Below, in pieces: positions 34,982-44,576 of a stretch of DNA of 64,000 nt. Origin of the DNA: Mesorhizobium kowhaii (GTDB lineage Bacteria > Pseudomonadota > Alphaproteobacteria > Rhizobiales > Rhizobiaceae); contig NZ_MZXV01000076.1 in NCBI RefSeq assembly GCF_003253745.1, forward strand, positions 1 through 64,000, read 5' to 3'. The notes under the pieces are model-generated. The model was not told the DNA's origin. It was given only the letters and a program-made list of their open reading frames with translations, and did not search any database. The position numbers were made by a program, and so were the translations under genes. Position 1 is the stretch's first letter. Every line of letters starts with the position of its first letter.

Positions 34982-37900
34982 CTATGCCTGCAGCACAAGG
35001 TTTCCTGTCTCTGCAGTCTCAGCGGCGACCTCGGCCGGACCGGGTTCGCTGATCCGGAACCAGGCGACATAGAGAGCCGGCAGGAAGATCAGCGTCAGCA
35101 CCGTCGCGACGAGGAGGCCGCCGATGATCGCGAAGGCCATCGGGCCCCAGAAGACCGTCGGCGCGATTGGCACCATGCCGAGCGAGGCGGCAGCTGCCGT
35201 GAGCAGGATGGGACGCGTCCGGTGGATCGTAGCTGTCACCACGGCCTCCCATGGGTGTATGCCGGTCCTCCTTTCGGTCTCGATCTGATCGATCAGGATG
35301 ACCGAGTTGCGCGCGATCATGCCGGTCAGCGCCAGCACGCCGAGGATCGCGACGAAGCCGAGCGGAGCCTGCGCCAGGAGCAGGGCCGCCACCACGCCGA
35401 TCATGCCGAGTGGCGCAACGCTCAAAACCAGGAACATGCGCTGGAAGCTCTGGAGCTGGAACATCAGGATGGTCAGCACCAAAAGCCCCATGGCCGGCAG
35501 GACGGCCATAACCGAAGCTTGGGACGTGCCGCTCTCCTCCACTGAACCTCCGGTCGCGATATGATAGCCGCTTGGAAGTGTCGCCGCGAATGTGTCGAGT
35601 TGTGGCTGAATAGCCTTGACCGCTGTTGACGGGAGCACCCCCGGCACCACGTCGGCCTGCACGGTCAGGGTCGGCACACGATCGCGCCGCCAGACGATTG
35701 GGTATTCCTGGGAATAGTCGAAGCTTGCAATCTGCCTGAGAGGAACCACCCGCCCTCCCGGCAGAGGTATCTGCAGTGAGCGAAGCGACTCAAGAGACGT
35801 TCGCTGTGTCTGTTCGGCGCGTGCGACGACGTCAACCAGGTAAATGTCGTCGCGAACCTGTGTCACTGTCGTGCCGGACACGACGGCGTTGAGCGCGGTC
35901 GCCACCACCGCGGAACTGAGCCCCAGCTGCCTCGCCTGATCCTGATCGACGTGGATACGCATGACCCGAGAGGGCTCGACCCAGTCGAAGTTGACGTTGC
36001 GCACGCCCGCAGTCTTGCCCACGACATCGGCAAGCTGCATGGCAATCTTGCGAACCTGCTCGGGGTCCGGCCCGTCCACTCGGTATTTCACCGGCCAGCC
36101 GACGGGTGGCCCGAGCTCCAGCGGATTGACTCGCGCAACGACCTGCGGGAAACGCGTTGCCAAGGCCTTCTCAAGGCGCGCGCGCACCTGCTCGCGTTCC
36201 TTAAGGCCCTTCGTCACGATGACGGACTGCGCGAAGAAGGGATTGGCCAGGGCCACGTCGAGCGGCAGATAGAAGCGGATGGCACCCTGACCGACATAAG
36301 TCGAGAAATGCTCGACATCCGGATCGGCGGCGACAATCTCGTCGAACTGTTGCACCACGTCGCGTGTCGCCAGGATTGAGGCATTGTCCTGCAGCTTCAA
36401 ATCCACCAAGAGCTCGGGCCGATCTGACGAGGGAAAGAACTGCTCCGGGATGAGGCGGGTCCCGGCCAGGGCTGCCGCGAACAGGCCGGCGGTGACAAGG
36501 ATGGTGATCCACTTGGCTCGCATGGCCGCCAGCAGAGCGCGCTTGAACATGCGCATCGGCGCGCTCAGCGTTTCACTGTGGGAATGCTTGGGCTGACCCA
36601 AGAGGGCAACGCCGATCACCGGCGCAAAGAGGCCCGACACCACCCACGACGCGAGCAGAGATAGTGCCACCACGGCAAACAGCGAGAACGTGTATTCGCC
36701 TGCGCTGCTGCGCGCGAAGCCAACGGGCACGAAGCCCGCAACGGTGACCAGCGTCCCTGTAAGCCGCGGCATTGCGGTCGAGGCGTAGGCGAAGACGGCC
36801 GCCGTCGGCTTGTCGTCGCCGCGTTCCAGACGGCTCACCATCGTCTCGACGGTGATCATGGCATCGTCCACCAACAGGCCGAGAGCGATGATGAGGGCGC
36901 CGAGCGAGATGCGTTGCAGGTCGATGCCCAAGACCATCATCGCCGCGAAAACGGCTGCGAGGACCAGCGGGATCGAGATAGCGACGACGGAGCCGGCGCG
37001 GAAGCCGAGGCTCAAAACGCTCACAACGAGCACGATAGCGATCGCCTCCACTAGTGCTTCCATGAACTCGCCAATTGCATGGTGGACCGTCTCAGGCTGG
37101 TCGGCGACCATGGTGGGTTCGATGCCGACCGGCAAATCTTTCTTCAGTTCCTGTATCGTCTCCTCGATGTTGTGGCCGAGCGCCAGCACGTCGCCGCCCT
37201 CGCGCATGGAGATCCCGAGGCCCAAGCCGGGCTTCCCGTTGATGCGGAAAATCGGGTCCGGCGGGTTGGCGTCCTCGCGGCGCACCTGAGCGATGTCGGC
37301 GAGGCGGATTATGCGATCACCGACGGCGAAATTGACGGCGAGGATATCCTTCTCGGACTTCAGCGCACCGCTTACCTGCAGTTTGACCCCTTCCTGATCG
37401 GTAACAATTTCGCCGGAGGGAACCACAACGTTCTGAGCCTGCAATGCCGTCGTCAGGGTGTCGGCCGTCAGGCCGTAGCCGGCGAGCTTTTGAGGCGAGA
37501 ACTCGATGTAGATGCGTTCAGGCTGGGCGCCGATCAAATTGACCTTGGCGACATCGGGCACCTGCAAGAGTCTCGAACGGATGTCTTCCACGTAGTCGCG
37601 CAATTCGCGATTGGAGAACCCGTCGGCGGTGAAACCATAGATGATGCCGTAGGTATCGCCGAACTCATCATCAGCGACCGGGCCGATCACGCCCTGCGGC
37701 AAAGTCAGCTCGATGTCATGCACCTTCTTGCGCACCTGATACCAGGTATCGGTCACAGTCTTTGGAGCCGTGGAACCCTTCAGGTACACGAACACGGTCG
37801 ATTCGCCGGCCTTGGTGTAGCTCTTCAGGTAGTCGAGATGCGGCGTCTCCTGGAGCTTGCGCTCCAAGCGCTCGGTAACCTGGTGCAGCGTATCGTCGAG

Positions 37901-38074
37901 CGTAGCACCCGGCCATTTAGCCTGCACCACCATGGTCTTGATGGTGAAAGCGGGATCCTCGTTGCGACCCAGTTGCATATAGGCGCCTATGCCAAGGACA
38001 AGAATAGCGAGCATCAGGTAGTAGACGACCGAACGATGCGCGATAGCCCAGGCGGACAGATTAAAGCGGTTCAT
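34982..38074 (-). CDS. RND-family efflux permease
   Basis: A 1030-aa inner-membrane proton/drug antiporter of the resistance-nodulation-division superfamily. The N-terminal membrane helix (about 12-34) and two large periplasmic loops fit. TM4 carries the proton-relay Asp pair in ALGLLVDDAMITVETMV. The C-terminal half repeats the fold, ending with a FLPALYVAWF-type last helix. Its ATG overlaps the stop of the adaptor gene (ATGA at 38071-38074). No outer-membrane channel gene is linked, so a TolC-like partner must be elsewhere. Controlled, by inference, from the AcrR-like operator upstream of the adaptor. Confidence 0.94.
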   Translation of the reverse strand: MNRFNLSAWAIAHRSVVYYLMLAILVLGIGAYMQLGRNEDPAFTIKTMVVQAKWPGATLDDTLHQVTERLERKLQETPHLDYLKSYTKAGESTVFVYLKGSTAPKTVTDTWYQVRKKVHDIELTLPQGVIGPVADDEFGDTYGIIYGFTADGFSNRELRDYVEDIRSRLLQVPDVAKVNLIGAQPERIYIEFSPQKLAGYGLTADTLTTALQAQNVVVPSGEIVTDQEGVKLQVSGALKSEKDILAVNFAVGDRIIRLADIAQVRREDANPPDPIFRINGKPGLGLGISMREGGDVLALGHNIEETIQELKKDLPVGIEPTMVADQPETVHHAIGEFMEALVEAIAIVLVVSVLSLGFRAGSVVAISIPLVLAAVFAAMMVLGIDLQRISLGALIIALGLLVDDAMITVETMVSRLERGDDKPTAAVFAYASTAMPRLTGTLVTVAGFVPVGFARSSAGEYTFSLFAVVALSLLASWVVSGLFAPVIGVALLGQPKHSHSETLSAPMRMFKRALLAAMRAKWITILVTAGLFAAALAGTRLIPEQFFPSSDRPELLVDLKLQDNASILATRDVVQQFDEIVAADPDVEHFSTYVGQGAIRFYLPLDVALANPFFAQSVIVTKGLKEREQVRARLEKALATRFPQVVARVNPLELGPPVGWPVKYRVDGPDPEQVRKIAMQLADVVGKTAGVRNVNFDWVEPSRVMRIHVDQDQARQLGLSSAVVATALNAVVSGTTVTQVRDDIYLVDVVARAEQTQRTSLESLRSLQIPLPGGRVVPLRQIASFDYSQEYPIVWRRDRVPTLTVQADVVPGVLPSTAVKAIQPQLDTFAATLPSGYHIATGGSVEESGTSQASVMAVLPAMGLLVLTILMFQLQSFQRMFLVLSVAPLGMIGVVAALLLAQAPLGFVAILGVLALTGMIARNSVILIDQIETERRTGIHPWEAVVTATIHRTRPILLTAAAASLGMVPIAPTVFWGPMAFAIIGGLLVATVLTLIFLPALYVAWFRISEPGPAEVAAETAETGNLVLQA

Positions 38075-39141
38075 TGAGCTGCTCCCAACAGCCGGACGTT
38101 CTGGCCAGGCCGAAGCGCATGCACGCCGGCGGTCACCACGATTTCGCCTTTCTCAACTCCACGAGTTACCACGATGCTGGAGGAGTCCTGACGCTGCAAT
38201 TCAACGGCTCGAAGGGAGACTTGCTGCGTTTTGGCATCGACAACCCAGATGGCCGGCCGGTCGTTCGCACTCGTCAGCGCGGTTGCGGGCAGCTCGATGC
38301 CGCCGGCTACCTGCATTCGGGCCAGGCCGGTCACCGTAGCACCAAGGCGCATGGCCTTCGGCCAGTCGGTCAGCCCGACTTTGACCTGGTAGCTGCGGGT
38401 GACCGGATCGGCCTGCGGCGCCACCTCCCGCACTTGGCCAACCGCATGGACGGACGGATCATCGGTCAGCGCGATTTCGATCAATGCGTCGGGAGAGACC
38501 TGGCGCATAAGACTTGCAGGTACGTCGAATACCGCGTCGGCGCCGTCGTCATGCGCCACCGTAACGATTGTCTGGCCGGCTCTTACAACCTCTCCGGCCT
38601 CGGCGCCGGTGGCGATCACCGCGCCCGAGGAATCCGCCAGCAATTTGGTGTAGCCGAACTGATCTTGGGCCGTGTGCAACGCTGCGGCCGTCGCGTCGAC
38701 CTCGGCTTTGGCGCTGAGATACGCTCTCTCGGCGGCATCGAACTGTGCCCGGGTACTCCAGCCCTGCTGTAGCAGAGTCTTCTGACGCCCAAGAGTGTTA
38801 GCGGCCTCGTGCAAGGCCGCTTGCGCCGCTTCATTCTGGGCCTGCGCCGCGTGCAAACCGTCCTGCTGTGGTTGGGGATCGATTTCGGCGACGATGTCGC
38901 CAGGTTGAACGACCTGCCCAACAGCGGCTTTACGGCTGATGACTCTGCCATCGATACGGAAGGCTAGATTTTCCTCGGTCCGCGCGCGGACATGGCCGGT
39001 GAGCGATATAGGCTCCCCTTCAGCGCTGGCGGCGGCAACAACGGTTCGGACCGGCCGAATGTCGGGCGGCGGCGGTGCGGATGCGCCGACGCTCACGAAC
39101 AGAACCAAACCCAACGAAGCACAAACGATAACGGATTTCAT
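38071..39141 (-). CDS. RND efflux periplasmic adaptor (membrane fusion protein)
   Basis: A 356-aa adaptor. An N-terminal signal-like stretch (about 1-22, VCASLGLVLFVSVGASA) is followed by the barrel-sandwich start (SLTGHVRARTEENLAFRIDG), an alpha-hairpin (about 90-150) and C-terminal beta-barrel domains. It links the inner-membrane permease to an outer-membrane channel. It is first in the operon with the permease. Upstream lies a palindromic AcrR-type operator (39206-39227) within 70 bases of the start. Confidence 0.92.
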   Translation of the reverse strand: MKSVIVCASLGLVLFVSVGASAPPPPDIRPVRTVVAAASAEGEPISLTGHVRARTEENLAFRIDGRVISRKAAVGQVVQPGDIVAEIDPQPQQDGLHAAQAQNEAAQAALHEAANTLGRQKTLLQQGWSTRAQFDAAERAYLSAKAEVDATAAALHTAQDQFGYTKLLADSSGAVIATGAEAGEVVRAGQTIVTVAHDDGADAVFDVPASLMRQVSPDALIEIALTDDPSVHAVGQVREVAPQADPVTRSYQVKVGLTDWPKAMRLGATVTGLARMQVAGGIELPATALTSANDRPAIWVVDAKTQQVSLRAVELQRQDSSSIVVTRGVEKGEIVVTAGVHALRPGQNVRLLGAAQ

Positions 39142-39205
39142 GACCGACCTCTTGGTTTGCTGTCAGGCCCGATGAATGGCTACAGCCTGGAGAATTCGAG
39201 CCTTA

Positions 39206-39253
39206 TATACATTCTTGTATGTATGTAAATAGGGTTCGTCGTGAATGTATGTA
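39206..39253. promoter_or_regulatory. AcrR-type operator plus half-site upstream of the RND operon
   Basis: On the minus strand 39227-39206 reads TACATACAT-ACAA-GAATGTATA, close to the TACATACAT-N4-GAATGTATGTA palindrome known for AcrR-type repressors. A further half-site GAATGTATGTA is at 39243-39253. The same arrangement recurs at 40324-40369 before the intact TetR gene. It sits between the adaptor gene and a truncated TetR start. Confidence 0.7.
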
Positions 39254-39277
39254 AAAAAGAGCGGATGGAATGGAGTT

Positions 39278-39358
39278 ATGAGGCGCACCAAGACCGCAGC
39301 CGAACAGACCCGTGCCGTTTGGCCGAGGCAGTTCGACCAAGCTAGCGCGCCTAGCTAA
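39278..39358 (+). pseudogene. Truncated TetR/AcrR gene start (remnant)
   Basis: A 26-codon frame whose first 13 residues (MRRTKTAAEQTRA) match the start of the intact TetR protein at 40397 (MRRTKAEAEQTRE). It is preceded by the same half-site and spacing. After that the reading turns into unrelated sequence and stops at 39356-39358. It is therefore a duplicated or broken 5' end of the pump regulator, left in its expected divergent position next to the pump genes. Confidence 0.65.
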
Positions 39359-40320
39359 AGGCGGGCCCAAGGCAGTGCAGGTAGCGGAGTTCCGCCTGTA
39401 ACGCGGTGCCACGAACTCCCGCACCGTCGACAGGTATTTTGTAGGCAGAGAGCAGGCTCCCATCGCCCAATTCCTTCCCTGTCGTTGCGTGGTCAATCAC
39501 AAACAGCCAAACATTGCAGGTCAACCACACAACCGGGTGCCTAGTCGGGGCGTGTTGGTTGTCGAGAGTTCGCCACCCGGAATTTCCTAAGTTGCCTGAC
39601 TGTCGCCAGACAGAGACCTCAAGCCGTTCGGGAATACTTTTCGGTGGGGAGCATTGTTAACTCCTGGGCAACTCCGCCCGCTATTATTCTGCGGTATAGA
39701 CATCTTACCTTTTCGGCACATTTTCTATGAACTGCACCACGGTCGAGCAGCGAGCCGCTCGAAGGTCGAGCACAGCCTGCCGCTTGCGATAGAAACTCCG
39801 CGGTCAAGCGCTTTCAGGGCCTTATCATCGGCCCTGCCCGCTACGTCGGCAAACGACTGCTAGCTCGGCCACTTGGCGCCTCGATCCGGCCGTGGCACCA
39901 CTTCCGCCTGCTTCATCGGGCAGCCTAAACCTCACTGGAATTGCATCCGCTGGCACTAGCCATCCGGCCGACACTGAACCGGCCGGGTGAGCGATCCGGT
40001 TTGGCTGACCAATCCACTGAGCCTGCCCCGCGATACCAAAGTATATGCTGGCCGCCAACACGGCGTGATCGAGAAACGATCATACAATATGGACGAGTAT
40101 ATTATGATGTATTCTGAGAGTTACTGTCAGCTTTGTCAGGACGCGGTCGCACAGGGCCGGCTGGAGTGATAAAACCATAGCACGCCGCGCCCCGACGGAC
40201 GCTCCGATCTGGCCATCCGACGAGCGGCCTAACGCGAGAGCCGAGCAACGCGACACCGAATATCGTCACGACAGGCGCTTCGGCACTGGCTTGTGACGGC
40301 TTGCCGATGTGGTCTTGCCA
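39359..40320. other. Gene-poor stretch between the two TetR 5' ends
   Basis: Almost 1 kb with no protein-like frame of useful length, bounded by two copies of the same promoter. It holds the fourth shared intergenic motif (39678-39709). It may be a decayed insertion that separated the pump from its regulator. Confidence 0.45.
39678..39709 (-). promoter_or_regulatory. Shared intergenic motif, copy 4
   Basis: On the plus strand: CCGC-TATTATTCTGCGGTATA-N5-CTTACC, aligning base for base over most of its length with the copies at 30256 and 31969. No minus-strand gene starts within 500 bases, so this copy may be relict or serve an unseen transcript. Confidence 0.4.
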
Positions 40321-40323
40321 AGA

Positions 40324-40369
40324 TACATTCATGTATGTATATATAAGGAAAAAGTCAAGAATGTATGTA
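40324..40369. promoter_or_regulatory. AcrR-type operator plus half-site upstream of tetR
   Basis: TACATTCATGTATGTA (40324-40339) and the half-site GAATGTATGTA (40359-40369) repeat the arrangement found at 39206-39253. The half-site ends 27 bases before the TetR ATG, against 24 bases at the remnant. Autoregulation and pump control by the same protein are the natural reading. Confidence 0.68.
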
Positions 40370-40396
40370 AAAGGACGCCGCGGAAGGAATGATTTT

Positions 40397-41044
40397 ATGA
40401 GACGTACTAAGGCCGAGGCCGAACAGACACGAGAGGCGGTTTTAGCCGCCGCAATCGATGTCTTCCTTGAGCGCGGCGTAACCCGTGCTACCCTTGAACA
40501 GATCGCTAGTGCCGCAAGCGTGACGCGCGGGGCCATCTACTGGCATTTCCACGACAAGCAAGAGATATTTATGGCGCTGGAAAGGCGGGCCAACGCGCCG
40601 AACGAGGAACTCGGCGACCGTTTGAAGACTCGACTCGTCGCTGACCCTAGACTTGATCCGTTGGGTGAGTTGGCTAGCGCTATCGGCCAGGGCCTGCAGG
40701 CGTTCGAAACCGATCCCGAACGTTCCCGAATCCTAACGATTCTGTGGCTCCGGTGCGAATATTCCGACGACATGCAGCCGGTTGTTGCGCGCCAGCGAGA
40801 TGCGGACATCGCGCTGCAAAATGTGTTTGAGTCCGTAATCGGACAGGCCGCTGAGCGTGGGCTACTCGCGCCCGCCTTGTCACCGGAATTGGCGGCGCGC
40901 GCGCTCCTTCTATTGGTTAATGGGTCGGTTCTCGACTGGCTACGCGCGCCCGCAAAGTTTGAGCTCACAGCCAGCACCACGCCGATGGTGATCGGGTTCC
41001 TCGAAGCAATCAGAGCGCCGGCGCGCCCAAGGCGGCCGCGATGA
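40397..41044 (+). CDS. TetR/AcrR-family repressor, probable regulator of the RND pump
   Basis: A 215-aa TetR protein starting at ATG 40397, eight bases after AAGGA; in-frame extension to 40301 would cross the operator. The HTH (about 10-58) includes TREAVLAAAIDVFLERGV, LEQIASAASVTRGAIYWHF. The YWHF/HDKQEIF segment and the large hydrophobic C-terminal domain are typical of AcrR/TtgR-type multidrug sensors. An AcrR-like palindrome is in its own promoter and in that of the RND operon 1.2 kb away, so it likely represses both until a drug-like ligand binds. Confidence 0.92.
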   Translation: MRRTKAEAEQTREAVLAAAIDVFLERGVTRATLEQIASAASVTRGAIYWHFHDKQEIFMALERRANAPNEELGDRLKTRLVADPRLDPLGELASAIGQGLQAFETDPERSRILTILWLRCEYSDDMQPVVARQRDADIALQNVFESVIGQAAERGLLAPALSPELAARALLLLVNGSVLDWLRAPAKFELTASTTPMVIGFLEAIRAPARPRRPR

Positions 41045-41296
41045 CCGCCGGCGATGCGCCTGACGAGGGGGGCACAGCAGAGGCGGCACGTACGGCGACG
41101 CCGCTCGCGACCGCGCCTGCCCTTCATCTTCGCAGCCTGAACAACTGTTTGCCACCGCGCGGGACACAATGGTTCCTGCGGGACATGCGCTCAAGCGGCA
41201 CGGCATTGATTCGGGGACATGATTTTTCCTAGTGCCCACTCCATGTCGCGTGGTTGTGAGCTGCCTGCCATGCAAACCGCGCTGAAAGCAATCTAG

Positions 41297-42580
41297 ATGA
41301 TCCGAGGCGTACTGATGAATTTGGGACCCCTCCGATGGATAGGACTTCTGCATAAGGCGATGGCGGGCCTTCGCGTCCCGTCCAGGCGGTTTCTCCTCGT
41401 CCCTGCGATCGTCTGTCTGCTGACCGGCTGCGCCACTCAAGCCGAACACGTCTTTCAACCCCTGGCCCTTGCCGCCAGCGATGCGAGCCAAGTGGATATG
41501 CTGGTCGCGACGACGCGCAAGCCGTCTGGCAATCCCGGCCAACTCTATACTGGCGATCGCGGAACGGCGATCTCCCTCAACAGGATAGTCGTCTCCATAC
41601 CTCCGGATCGGAACCGCACGATAGGAAAGGTCCAGTGGCCTTTGCTCAACAAACCCAATCCGGAAAAGGAGTTTGCCGTACTCAACGTCGGGAAAGTCGC
41701 ATCGGAACAGCAGGTTCTCGAATGGGTTCGCAAGAATCGCAACGGCAAGCGGCAAGTGCTCATTTTCGTGCACGGTTTCAACAATACATACGCCGATGCG
41801 GTCTTCCGCTTCGCTCAAATCGTTCATGATACGGGAACGGACGCAGCGCCGATACTCTTCACTTGGCCCTCGCGCGGCGATGTATTCGACTATCTCTATG
41901 ACAAGGACAGCACCAACTACTCGCGTCGCGCCTTGGAAGACCTGATCCTTCAGGCCACGAAAAGTCCAGACGTCGCGGACGTGACGATCCTAGCCCACTC
42001 AATGGGCGCGTGGCTTACTGCGGAGGCACTGCGCGACATCGCCATGCGCAATAAGACGATCCCGGCCAAAGTTAGGAATGTGGTCCTCGCGTCGCCGGAT
42101 ATCGACATCGACGTGTTCCGGCGGCAATTCATCGAGATGGGTTCGAGCCGACCGCATTTCACAATCTTCACGTCAACCAATGACAAGGCACTGCAAGTCT
42201 CTCGCTTGCTCTCGGGAGGAGTCGGTCGCGTCGGCGGAACCGATCTCAAGCCGTATGCTCCCGTGCTCGAAGAACTTGGCGTTTCTGTCGTCGACACGAG
42301 CGCTATCATGTCGAGTGATCCCGTCGGCCACAACGCATTTGCCGATACCCCGGGCATCGTGCGACTCCTCGGGCGGCGGCTGGCAGGGCAGAGCCTAGCC
42401 GGGGGAGAGGTCAGCTTTGCGGACCGGTTCGGGGTAACCGCCGCCAATTTCGCCGGGACGGCAGCGCGTCTGGCCGTTGCTGCTCCAGCCTCGGTCATCA
42501 GCTCGAAGGCTCGCGATATCTTAAAGCGGGAGCTTTCCTCGGACGGGGGGCAGATAGTGGACGGGCAGATTTCCTACTGA
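41297..42580 (+). CDS. DUF900 alpha/beta-hydrolase, predicted lipoprotein
   Basis: Up to 427 aa. A basic, hydrophobic leader ends in the lipobox LLTGC (Cys45 in the longest form), so it is probably anchored in the cell envelope. The hydrolase part has LIFVHGFNNTYADAV (oxyanion region) and the nucleophile elbow LAHSMGAW; a DIDIDVF and a later His (VGHNAF) may complete the triad. Starts at 41315 (GAGG seven bases upstream) or Met22 (41360) are also plausible. The 3' end of this gene recurs in decayed form at 44577-44867. Substrate unknown. Confidence 0.87.
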   Translation: MIRGVLMNLGPLRWIGLLHKAMAGLRVPSRRFLLVPAIVCLLTGCATQAEHVFQPLALAASDASQVDMLVATTRKPSGNPGQLYTGDRGTAISLNRIVVSIPPDRNRTIGKVQWPLLNKPNPEKEFAVLNVGKVASEQQVLEWVRKNRNGKRQVLIFVHGFNNTYADAVFRFAQIVHDTGTDAAPILFTWPSRGDVFDYLYDKDSTNYSRRALEDLILQATKSPDVADVTILAHSMGAWLTAEALRDIAMRNKTIPAKVRNVVLASPDIDIDVFRRQFIEMGSSRPHFTIFTSTNDKALQVSRLLSGGVGRVGGTDLKPYAPVLEELGVSVVDTSAIMSSDPVGHNAFADTPGIVRLLGRRLAGQSLAGGEVSFADRFGVTAANFAGTAARLAVAAPASVISSKARDILKRELSSDGGQIVDGQISY

Positions 42581-42711
42581 TTGCGAGGCTCCTTCACACC
42601 AAAAGTTATGTGATGAAGTCGGACTTTCAGGCGCCCGTGGATTGCGCCGGACGCTTTCCCGGGCCTCGAAAGGCAGGGCGCCGAAACAGATCTCGAGAGT
42701 GTTGAGATGGA

Positions 42712-43332
42712 ATGATGGATCTTACGACGTCAACGAGGAACGAGCCTTGGGCGGATGAAAAGTGGCCGATCATCGAAGCTGGCATGGTAGCATGCCGCCT
42801 CTACGGGCCCTCGAAAACAAACGTCGCAGACATTGCCCGACTGCTCGGGAAATCCCCAGCGAGCTTGTACAGAATATTCCCTTCCAAGGCAGCGATGTGG
42901 GATGCCATTGCTGCGAACTTCTTGGAAAACGATCTCTGCATTACCCGGTTGGCCGACGGCGAACCGGTGACCGCGCGGGACCGCCTGAAGGAAACTGTGC
43001 TTGCACAACATCGGCTGAAGCTGCAGGCATTTCACAGTGACCACCAAATGTTTAAACTGATCGTCCTTGCTGCAAGTGGCAATTGGCAATCGTTCAGGCA
43101 CCATCGAAATCGGCTTCACGGTCAGGTGGGAAGGTTCATTCGTGCCGGCATCGGAAGGAAGGAGTTCCCACCGACGGATGTTGGGGCGGCAGCTTCCTGC
43201 TTTTGCGCCTCAATCCTCGTCTTATGGGACCCCAGACTTACCGGGACACTGCCTTCGAGGGACTGCGAGATCTCAGCTCAGCAACTCGTTTCCTTTGCAG
43301 TTGGAGCGTTGGGAAGAATGCATGCCACGTGA
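42712..43332 (+). CDS. TetR-family transcriptional regulator
   Basis: A 206-aa protein with a TetR-type HTH near the N-terminus (about 20-65: IIEAGMVACRLYGPSKTNVA, IARLLGKSPASLYRIFPSKA). A helical C-terminal domain follows with two cysteines (AASCFCAS). Start ATG 42712 or 42715; GAGATGGA lies just upstream. It is 131 bases downstream of the DUF900 hydrolase gene on the same strand, which could be its target or partner. No palindromic operator was found by eye. Confidence 0.85.
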   Translation: MMDLTTSTRNEPWADEKWPIIEAGMVACRLYGPSKTNVADIARLLGKSPASLYRIFPSKAAMWDAIAANFLENDLCITRLADGEPVTARDRLKETVLAQHRLKLQAFHSDHQMFKLIVLAASGNWQSFRHHRNRLHGQVGRFIRAGIGRKEFPPTDVGAAASCFCASILVLWDPRLTGTLPSRDCEISAQQLVSFAVGALGRMHAT

Positions 43333-44081
43333 GTGTGGCGTTGCGCTCTGCGGTTTTCACGTGGCTGGCTTTGGTCAGCGCAAACGAGCGTGATTCGACT
43401 TCGGCAGAGCGAACCGAGGCCTTTCTGCTTGTCGGCACGCATGGACTGCTGCCCTTACCAGTTGCGCGTTTGATTTGCCCCTAGGTCTGCCGATGAACTT
43501 TGCGCTGTCACGCAACGTTTTGGCGCCTGCCGTGCCGCGTCGGTCCCGCCCCGATCCAAGCGGACTTGCGTCGATGAGAACATGCCTGTCTCGATCGGGC
43601 ACATCTCTCTGCGTCCCCTGCCTACACGTTGGTATCGCATCACCGACGATGTGTATCGCATCACAGACGTTCTGTAGAATAGATTTGCGGCCTGGATCGG
43701 CGCAGTTTCTTCCTCGCAAGCCATCACGGTTATCGAGTGTCGCTCGCTTCGTCGCTCGCCCCTCCCCGAATGCGACCGTGCAGGTCGACCCGATGATCGT
43801 GATGGTGAGCCCGATGTTCAAAGCCACGCGCTATGGATGGATACGATGAACAAGGATGGATTTTTTTGCGTCGGCGGAGCCCGCGAGTTGGCCGGCTTAG
43901 GCGCCGCACTTGCAGCCGGACGGCCTCTCGATGCTTCAGGCACGAGCCGAAAGCAAAACTTTCCCGCCTCCGGGAGGCGGCACGGCATCGCAGCCGCGCA
44001 CCAGTATCGGGTGAACGCCGACTTGCTCGCCTTCATTTCAAACCACGATCACGCGTCGTCAGCAATTCCGTGGATGAGCTA
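43333..44081. other. Decayed accessory region
   Basis: Around 750 bases without a supported gene. It contains an imperfect direct repeat of 17 bases (43632-43648 and 43653-43669, one mismatch). Several frames are open but have the Arg/Pro/Ser-rich composition of non-coding GC-rich DNA. A frame at 43837-44082 ends in TAA overlapping the ATG at 44082, but its product is not protein-like enough to call. Confidence 0.4.
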
Positions 44082-44480
44082 ATGACAATCTTTGGCAACC
44101 TTTCGCGCGGCTTGAACCGTATGTCAGGCGGCCCGCGAGGCCAAACGTTGTGCGCTCGCATAGGCGAGCGATGGCCTGAGTGCTTGTTCTGTCGGCTTTT
44201 GTCTCGGATTGTAGAGCCGAATCACTGCGCTATCGAGCTAGCTCGCTGGCATGGGCGCGGAACACACGCTGCGGCGCGGCTGCCGTACGAATGGCCACGG
44301 CCTCAAGCGACCCCATATGGATCATCATGGCGAACTGACCGCATTAGTTACGCGCACGTCGACCTCGACCTAGGGAACTCATCGTCTGGAACGGCCGTTC
44401 CGCAGTTGTTACAGGCCCCTGGCCGCAGCCTGAGGTCTGCGGAGGCGATCGCCAACGTTCGGCCGCGCGAAAATAGGTAG
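44082..44480 (+). CDS. Putative small Cys-containing protein
   Basis: A 132-aa frame starting in a TAATG overlap at 44082. The first 55 residues look protein-like: FGNLSRGLNRMSGGPRG, LCARIGERWPECLFCRLLSR and EPNHCAIELARW, with cysteines spaced like a small metal or disulfide motif. The C-terminal half is low in quality and may be out of frame. It lies in a region with duplicated and decayed genes, so it may itself be a remnant. Function unknown. Confidence 0.3.
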   Translation: MTIFGNLSRGLNRMSGGPRGQTLCARIGERWPECLFCRLLSRIVEPNHCAIELARWHGRGTHAAARLPYEWPRPQATPYGSSWRTDRISYAHVDLDLGNSSSGTAVPQLLQAPGRSLRSAEAIANVRPRENR

Positions 44481-44576
44481 CCGTTGTCCATCTAAATCCT
44501 CGTGTGCGACTTGAGAACAGCCCGCATTGAGGTCATGGCGGCAATCCGCTCGCCACAGCTTCGGTGGGCTGGCGTT

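Noticed and set aside
37079..38077. Plus-strand open frame of 332 codons opposite the RND permease
   Set aside because: No start context and no domain; it overlaps the conserved permease completely.
43475..43849. Open frames on both strands in the decayed region after the TetR gene
   Set aside because: Ser/Pro/Arg-rich products without motifs or ribosome-binding sites; most likely non-coding remnants.
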